Shown here: positions 7,214-10,685 of the stretch, in pieces
Layout of the letters: every line of letters begins with the position of its first letter
Position numbering within the stretch: position 1 is the first letter of the stretch
DNA from: Alphaproteobacteria bacterium
GTDB lineage: Bacteria; Pseudomonadota; Alphaproteobacteria; RS24
Length of the DNA stretch: 10,685 nucleotides
Assembly (NCBI GenBank): GCA_022428185.1
Contig: JAKMCZ010000263.1
Coordinates: 1-10,685 of the forward strand
Reading direction: 5' to 3'
Notes under the pieces: generated by a model
What the model was told of the DNA's origin: nothing
The model's database searches: none
What the model saw: the letters and a program-made list of their open reading frames with translations, nothing else
Translations under genes and position numbers: made by a program

Positions 7214-7252
7214 GAGCGCGAAGGCGCTTGCACGGGGCAAGCCGCTGCGCTT
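7214..7252. repeat. REP-like imperfect inverted repeat between the MFS and aldehyde dehydrogenase genes
   Basis: A compact GC-rich fold lies in the 90-nt gap. GCTTGC (7226-7231) and GCAAGC (7237-7242) form a perfect six-base stem with a five-base loop. Around it AGCGC (7215-7219) can pair with GCGCT at 7247-7251, or alternatively with the nearer GCGCT at 7224-7228. No T-run follows, so it does not look like a standard intrinsic terminator. It may protect mRNA 3' ends or belong to a dispersed palindromic family; only a genome-wide count could tell. Confidence 0.45.
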
Positions 7253-7283
7253 AACTAATTGAAATGAAAGTAGGGAGGTTATC

Positions 7284-8687
7284 ATGGATTACAAATTACT
7301 TATTAATGGCGCGCTGGTAGAGGGGGCGAGCAGCATGCAGGTTGTTAATCCGGCAACAGAGGAAGTTTTGGCTGACTGCCCGACCGCATCGGAAGCGCAA
7401 CTTAACGAAGCGGTTGATGCGGCGCAGGCCGGTTTCCAAATATGGAAGAATACGCCGATTGAAGAACGCCGCGCAAAGCTTGGCGAAATTGCCGATATTA
7501 TCGAGGCCAATAATGAAGATTTGGCGCGTATTTTGACGCAAGAGCAGGGCAAGCCGCTGGCCGATGCGATGGGCGAGATTATGGGTGCGGCGTTGTTCTT
7601 TCGCTATTTCCAAACGCTCGATCTGCCGGTTGAAGTGCTGGAAGATAACGACACGCAGCGCGTTGAAATTCACCGCAATCCGCTGGGTGTCGTGGGCGCG
7701 ATTATTCCGTGGAACTTCCCGATTATGTTGCTGGCATTCAAACTGCCGGCTGCACTTTTGGGCGGTAATTCGATTATCGTCAAACCGGCACCGACAACGC
7801 CCTTATCGGCTTTGCATTTGGGCAAGCTGATTGCTGATGTGTTGCCGGCCGGTGTGCTGAACATCATCGCCGACGACAATGATTTGGGTGATAAAATCAC
7901 AACCCATAAGGGTATCAGCAAAATCTCTTTCACCGGTTCAACGGCAACCGGTGCGCGGGTGATGGCTTCCGCAGCCAGCACGTTGAAGCGTATCACGCTT
8001 GAACTGGGCGGCAATGATGCCGGTATCGTGATGGACGATGTCGATGTCGAAGCTGTTGCACCGCAAATCTTTCAGGGTGCTTTCGGCAATAATGGTCAGA
8101 TTTGCATCGCCATGAAGCGGGTTTACGCGCATGAGTCGATTTATGACCGCTTGGTCGAACAACTTGCCAAGCTGGCGGAAGAAGCGATTGTCGGCAATGG
8201 TTTGGAGCAGGGCACTCAGCTTGGTCCGCTGCAAAACAAAATGCAGTTTGAGAAAGTCAAAGACTATATCGAAGACGGGCGCGCAAATGGCACGATTGTT
8301 GCCGGTGGCGATGTGCCTGAAGGCAAAGGCTATTTCATTCCGCCGACCATTGTTCGCGATATTGACGATGATAGCCGTCTGGTCAGCGAAGAGCAGTTTG
8401 GTCCGGTATTGCCGGTCATCAAATATGATGATGTCGATGATGTTATCGACCGCGCCAATAATTCCGATTACGGCCTCGGTGGGTCGGTCTGGTCGTCAGA
8501 CATTGACCGCGCCTATGAAGTTGCCAAAAAAGTCGATAGCGGCACAATTTGGGTTAATAAACATGCTGATTTGCAACCTCATGTGCCGTTTGGTGGCATT
8601 AAGACATCGGGCATTGGTGCCGAGCTTGGGGCCGATGGTCTTAACGAGTTTACCCAGCGCAAAGTGATTAACGTTGCCAAAGGCTAA
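7284..8687 (+). CDS. NAD(P)-dependent aldehyde dehydrogenase
   Basis: This 467-residue ALDH superfamily enzyme oxidises an aldehyde to its acid in the cytoplasm. The key residues are intact: N144 in IPWNFP, K167 in VKPAP, the cofactor loop FTGSTATG (216-223), the general base E240 in LELGG, the nucleophile C274 in GQICIA, and E370 and F372 in EEQFGPV. The C-terminal PFGGIKTSGIGAELGADGL is the usual substrate-gate and oligomerisation region. The GQICIAMKRVYAHESIYD stretch resembles the AldA-like branch rather than betaine aldehyde or succinate semialdehyde dehydrogenases, but the substrate cannot be assigned. AGGGAGGT (7272-7279) is a near-perfect Shine-Dalgarno site before the ATG. Placed after the carboxylate-type MFS gene and ahead of an amidase gene, it may finish the oxidation of an alcohol first handled by the SDRs (inference). 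Confidence 0.95.
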   Translation: MDYKLLINGALVEGASSMQVVNPATEEVLADCPTASEAQLNEAVDAAQAGFQIWKNTPIEERRAKLGEIADIIEANNEDLARILTQEQGKPLADAMGEIMGAALFFRYFQTLDLPVEVLEDNDTQRVEIHRNPLGVVGAIIPWNFPIMLLAFKLPAALLGGNSIIVKPAPTTPLSALHLGKLIADVLPAGVLNIIADDNDLGDKITTHKGISKISFTGSTATGARVMASAASTLKRITLELGGNDAGIVMDDVDVEAVAPQIFQGAFGNNGQICIAMKRVYAHESIYDRLVEQLAKLAEEAIVGNGLEQGTQLGPLQNKMQFEKVKDYIEDGRANGTIVAGGDVPEGKGYFIPPTIVRDIDDDSRLVSEEQFGPVLPVIKYDDVDDVIDRANNSDYGLGGSVWSSDIDRAYEVAKKVDSGTIWVNKHADLQPHVPFGGIKTSGIGAELGADGLNEFTQRKVINVAKG

Positions 8688-8727
8688 TAAAAACGTTTGA
8701 AAATTTGAAAAGGCACCTTTTACTTTT

Positions 8728-8747
8728 TTCCGCTTTTGCGGAATTTT
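8728..8747 (+). terminator. Terminator-like hairpin after the aldehyde dehydrogenase gene
   Basis: TTCCGC (8728-8733), a TTTT loop and GCGGAA (8738-8743) make a perfect six-base stem followed by TTTT. It lies 40 nt after the dehydrogenase stop codon and ends only about 10 nt before the amidase ATG, next to the amidase's ribosome binding site. The short T-run makes it a modest intrinsic terminator. It could equally act as an attenuator or a structure that limits ribosome access to the amidase. Confidence 0.5.
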
Positions 8748-8757
8748 CGGGGATATG

Positions 8758-10266
8758 ATGCAGAGACGTGATTTTCTCGCCGGGGTCAGCGCTATGGCTT
8801 TGGCCGCTGCAACGAAGCCATCGCAAGCGGCGATGGATGAATTCGTCTCCTATGATGGCATGGGCCAAGCAGAGCTGGTGCACAATGGAGAAGTATCCTC
8901 TCTTGAATTGGTTGAGGCGGCCATCAAGCGCATTGAGCGGCTTAATCCGGCGCTAAATGCCGTAGTGCATAAATTATATGATGAAGGTCGTGCCGTGGCG
9001 CAAAGCGATTTGCCGGACGGGCCATTCAAGGGGGTGCCCTATCTGATCAAAGATTTGCAGGAACTAGCTGGTGCTCCGCTCACTTATGGTTCAAAATTAT
9101 TTGAACATAATTTCGCGGACTTTGACTCTGGTAGTGTTGTAAGCGCTAAAAAAGCTGGCTTAGTAATTATTGGCAAAACCAATACGCCTGAGTTTGGTTT
9201 CGTATCAACTACCGAAAGCCAATTGTTAGGACCAGCCCGAAACCCCTATAATACGGCCTATCACTCCGGTGGAAGTTCAGGCGGCGCTGGCGTGGCTGTT
9301 GCGTCTGGTATGGTCCCTTTCGCGCATGCATCCGATGGCGGTGGATCAATCCGCATTCCAGCCTCGGTCAATGGCCTGGTCGGTTTAAAGGCTACTCGAC
9401 ATCGTTTATACATGAATACGCCACCCTCCGTTGAGGCAGATATTAGTGTTCGTTTGGCGGTTTCGCGCTCGGTGCGCGATACGGCTCAGATTTTGAATGT
9501 GTCTGAGAAAAAGGGCGGCGCGGCGGATTATGCGCCGACGGGCTTTATCCATAGGCCATCAAAAAAGCGTTTAAAGATAGCTTTTCACACGAAAACATTT
9601 GAAGGAAGAGAGCCTCACACAGACGTAAAAGAGGCAACGGAGCGTGCTGCTAAGCTTTGCGAAAATTTAGGGCACAAAGTGGAGCTAGTCGAGGCAGCCG
9701 TTGTCGTAGATGATGACTTTTTAGACCAGTTTATGAACGTCTGGTCATACTCAGCACATAATCTAGTCAAAAATGTTCGAATAATCGGCTTGATGCAGGG
9801 GCGATGGGTCGATCCTGAAAATGTCTTAGAGCCATTCTCCCGTGGTATGGCCGAACTTTATGGTTCACGTAAGGCGAAAGATCCAGATCTTGACAAAAAA
9901 GCCATTGAATACGTCCGAAAGGTGGAGGCTGGCTATCGGGACTTCTTTAAAAATTACGATGTCATTATGTCGCCAGTGTTGTTCAAGCCACCTCTATTAA
10001 TTGGTGAACAAGGCAGCCACAAAAGTTTTGAAGAGGTATTTGCTTCGGTTAATGACTATGTGGCGTATACCGCACAATATAATGTGTCTGGTAATCCGGC
10101 AATCAGCTTGCCTCTTTATACCAGCAGTGTAGGCCTACCCATCGGCACGCAATTTGCGGCGGCGCATGGGAAAGAGGCTACTTTGCTGCATCTGGCTTAC
10201 GAGTTAGAAGATGCCCTGCCATGGAAGAATAGGTGGCCGGAAATCTCGGCTCTTAAGCTGGCTTAA
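8758..10266 (+). CDS. Tat-exported amidase (amidase signature family, NylA-like)
   Basis: This roughly 502-residue amidase-signature hydrolase cleaves an amide bond with a Ser-cisSer-Lys triad. From the ATG at 8758 the residues are K98 (YLIKD), cis-Ser S173 in GGSSGGAG, and nucleophile S197 in [11 protein letters not shown]; the 75- and 24-residue gaps match the family. [10 protein letters not shown] and the [11 protein letters not shown] context resemble 6-aminohexanoate cyclic dimer hydrolases and related amidases. QRRDFLAG plus a hydrophobic stretch and PSQA, with cleavage expected after A24, form a Tat signal, so it should act folded in the periplasm. Two ATGs are adjacent (8755 and 8758); GGGG at 8749-8752 is only 2 nt from the first, so the second is preferred. 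Much of the gene beyond about 9050 is more AT-rich than its neighbours, with more AGA/AGG, CGA, CTA and ATA codons, suggesting a different origin. The substrate is unknown. Confidence 0.92.
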   Translation: MQRRDFLAGVSAMALAAATKPSQAAMDEFVSYDGMGQAELVHNGEVSSLELVEAAIKRIERLNPALNAVVHKLYDEGRAVAQSDLPDGPFKGVPYLIKDLQELAGAPLTYGSKLFEHNFADFDSGSVVSAKKAGLVIIGKTNTPEFGFVSTTESQLLGPARNPYNTAYHSGGSSGGAGVAVASGMVPFAHASDGGGSIRIPASVNGLVGLKATRHRLYMNTPPSVEADISVRLAVSRSVRDTAQILNVSEKKGGAADYAPTGFIHRPSKKRLKIAFHTKTFEGREPHTDVKEATERAAKLCENLGHKVELVEAAVVVDDDFLDQFMNVWSYSAHNLVKNVRIIGLMQGRWVDPENVLEPFSRGMAELYGSRKAKDPDLDKKAIEYVRKVEAGYRDFFKNYDVIMSPVLFKPPLLIGEQGSHKSFEEVFASVNDYVAYTAQYNVSGNPAISLPLYTSSVGLPIGTQFAAAHGKEATLLHLAYELEDALPWKNRWPEISALKLA

Positions 10267-10459
10267 CTGGCCCAATTTTTTTCCATGCGTACTTTTTAAA
10301 GCGCTTCTACCTCAATAGATTAAATGCCGTTAAAACATTGAAAATATACAATAATTTTTTATCTTTGCCGTGTAAAAAGTGATGCTTATTCATGTTATTT
10401 TGCTTTATTCGATTACTACGATGGCATAAGATTCCGCTAGTTAATCGGAGGTAGTAACT
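10267..10459. other. AT-rich intergenic region between the amidase and lipoprotein genes
   Basis: This 193-nt non-coding stretch is the most AT-rich part of the window. A seven-T run (10276-10282) follows the amidase stop; upstream of it TTAAG (10253-10257) and CTTAA (10262-10266) can form a short stem over the stop codon, but a nine-base spacer makes this a poor terminator. TACAAT (10347-10352) resembles a -10 box without a good -35 partner. TTGCTT (10400-10405) with CATAAG (10425-10430) is a second weak pair with a long 19-nt spacer. A promoter for the lipoprotein gene is expected here, but none can be chosen with confidence. Confidence 0.35.
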
Positions 10460-10639
10460 ATGCGAAAAGTTTTGTTGATTAGTGTCTTTTCTCTCGCGCT
10501 TGCGGCATGTGGCGGCGGCGGTGGCGGCGGCGGTGGAAGCGGCGGTAGCTCGAGTTCTGATACCCCGTCGGGAGGTGGTTTAGCTACTCAAGGAATTTCA
10601 CCGCCGGGATCTGTTTCTGTTGTTCCTTCGGCCAATTGA
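10460..10639 (+). CDS. Small poly-glycine lipoprotein (59 residues)
   Basis: This short gene encodes a 59-residue protein. It starts with MRKVLLISVFSLALAAC: a basic n-region, a hydrophobic core and the lipobox LAAC, so C17 should become the lipidated first residue of the mature protein. Nine glycines follow directly (18-26), then a Ser/Gly linker (SGGSSSS), then a 26-residue tail rich in Gly, Pro, Ser and Val with no recognised domain. GGAGGT (10447-10452) is a near-ideal Shine-Dalgarno site 7 nt before the ATG, the strongest evidence that it is real. Gly after the lipid Cys, rather than Asp, is compatible with outer-membrane sorting by Lol rules known from enterobacteria. The function is unknown. 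It might be a very small surface lipoprotein, or a once longer protein cut short by the stop at 10637-10639. Another gene start lies 31 nt downstream, so both may share a transcript. Confidence 0.72.
   Translation: MRKVLLISVFSLALAACGGGGGGGGGSGGSSSSDTPSGGGLATQGISPPGSVSVVPSAN
10511..10534 (+). repeat. Tandem 12-base repeat encoding the poly-Gly tract
   Basis: Two exact copies of GGCGGCGGCGGT (10511-10522 and 10523-10534) encode eight of the nine glycines just after the lipobox cysteine. Each copy is itself three GGC codons plus one GGT. Gain or loss of a unit would change linker length without shifting the frame. Confidence 0.8.
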
Positions 10640-10670
10640 GAATAATTGTAATTTAAGTGAGAGATAAATC

Positions 10671-10685
10671 ATGAGAAAATTGATA
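10671..10685 (+). CDS. Start of a further gene (5 codons, cut by the window end)
   Basis: ATG at 10671 begins the residues MRKLI, after which the window stops. GTGAGAG (10657-10663) upstream is a usable ribosome binding site. The opening resembles the MRKVLL of the lipoprotein gene 31 nt before it, so a second signal-peptide protein is plausible, but five codons cannot establish this. Confidence 0.4.

Noticed and set aside
8131..8667. A 178-codon plus-strand open frame inside the aldehyde dehydrogenase gene
   Set aside because: It is a frame-shifted reading of a gene with all catalytic residues in the main frame; the translation is rich in Arg, Lys, Ser and Met, as expected of a shifted frame.
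10298..10307. The AAGCGCTT palindrome after the amidase as a terminator or operator
   Set aside because: It is only eight bases with no loop and no adjacent T-run, and such short palindromes are common.
1..10685. CRISPR arrays, tRNA or rRNA genes, and insertion sequences
   Set aside because: No regularly spaced direct repeats, tRNA-like folds, transposase genes or terminal inverted repeats with target duplications were seen on either strand.

Overview
The window reads like an accessory catabolic and transport region of a free-living, Gram-negative alphaproteobacterium of moderate GC content, possibly marine. This is inferred from the gene families: a LivF/acyl-CoA-ligase/periplasmic-binding-protein transport cluster, a Coq4-family protein, a Tat-exported amidase and a lipobox lipoprotein. 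No rRNA or other taxonomic marker is present, so the assignment is tentative. Coding density is high, most genes have a clear Shine-Dalgarno site, and I see no tRNA, rRNA, CRISPR array or insertion sequence.

Layout. (1) 1-3318, plus strand: the 3' end of a LivF-type ABC ATPase, a 609-residue long-chain-type acyl-CoA synthetase, and a periplasmic binding protein with a signal peptide. The spacing is tight, as in one operon that imports an organic acid and activates it with CoA. (2) 3350-5874, minus strand: a three-gene operon transcribed from right to left. It encodes an extended SDR/dihydroflavonol-reductase-like protein whose catalytic Tyr appears to be Thr, then a classical SDR with an intact Ser-Tyr-Lys triad, then a Coq4-family protein with an intact HDxxHx11E metal motif. 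It converges on the transport operon. (3) 5875-5996: a 122-nt divergent intergenic region. (4) 5997-8687, plus strand: an MFS carboxylate-type transporter and an NAD(P)-dependent aldehyde dehydrogenase, separated by 90 nt that contain a REP-like inverted repeat. (5) 8755-10266, plus strand: a Tat-signal amidase of the NylA-like type, preceded by a terminator-like hairpin and with visibly different base and codon use over much of its length. (6) 10267-10685: an AT-rich intergenic region, then a 59-residue poly-glycine lipoprotein that is easily missed because of its size, and the first five codons of another gene.

How the genes may work together (inference). The ABC system would bring in an organic acid for thioesterification. 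The SDRs and the aldehyde dehydrogenase would handle alcohol/aldehyde/acid interconversions. The MFS protein could move a monocarboxylate, and the exported amidase could release acids or amines from amides outside the cytoplasm. The substrate cannot be read from the sequence. The least expected parts are the Coq4-family protein in a catabolic SDR operon rather than with ubiquinone genes, the Tyr-less extended SDR beside it, and the tiny poly-Gly lipoprotein at the right edge.
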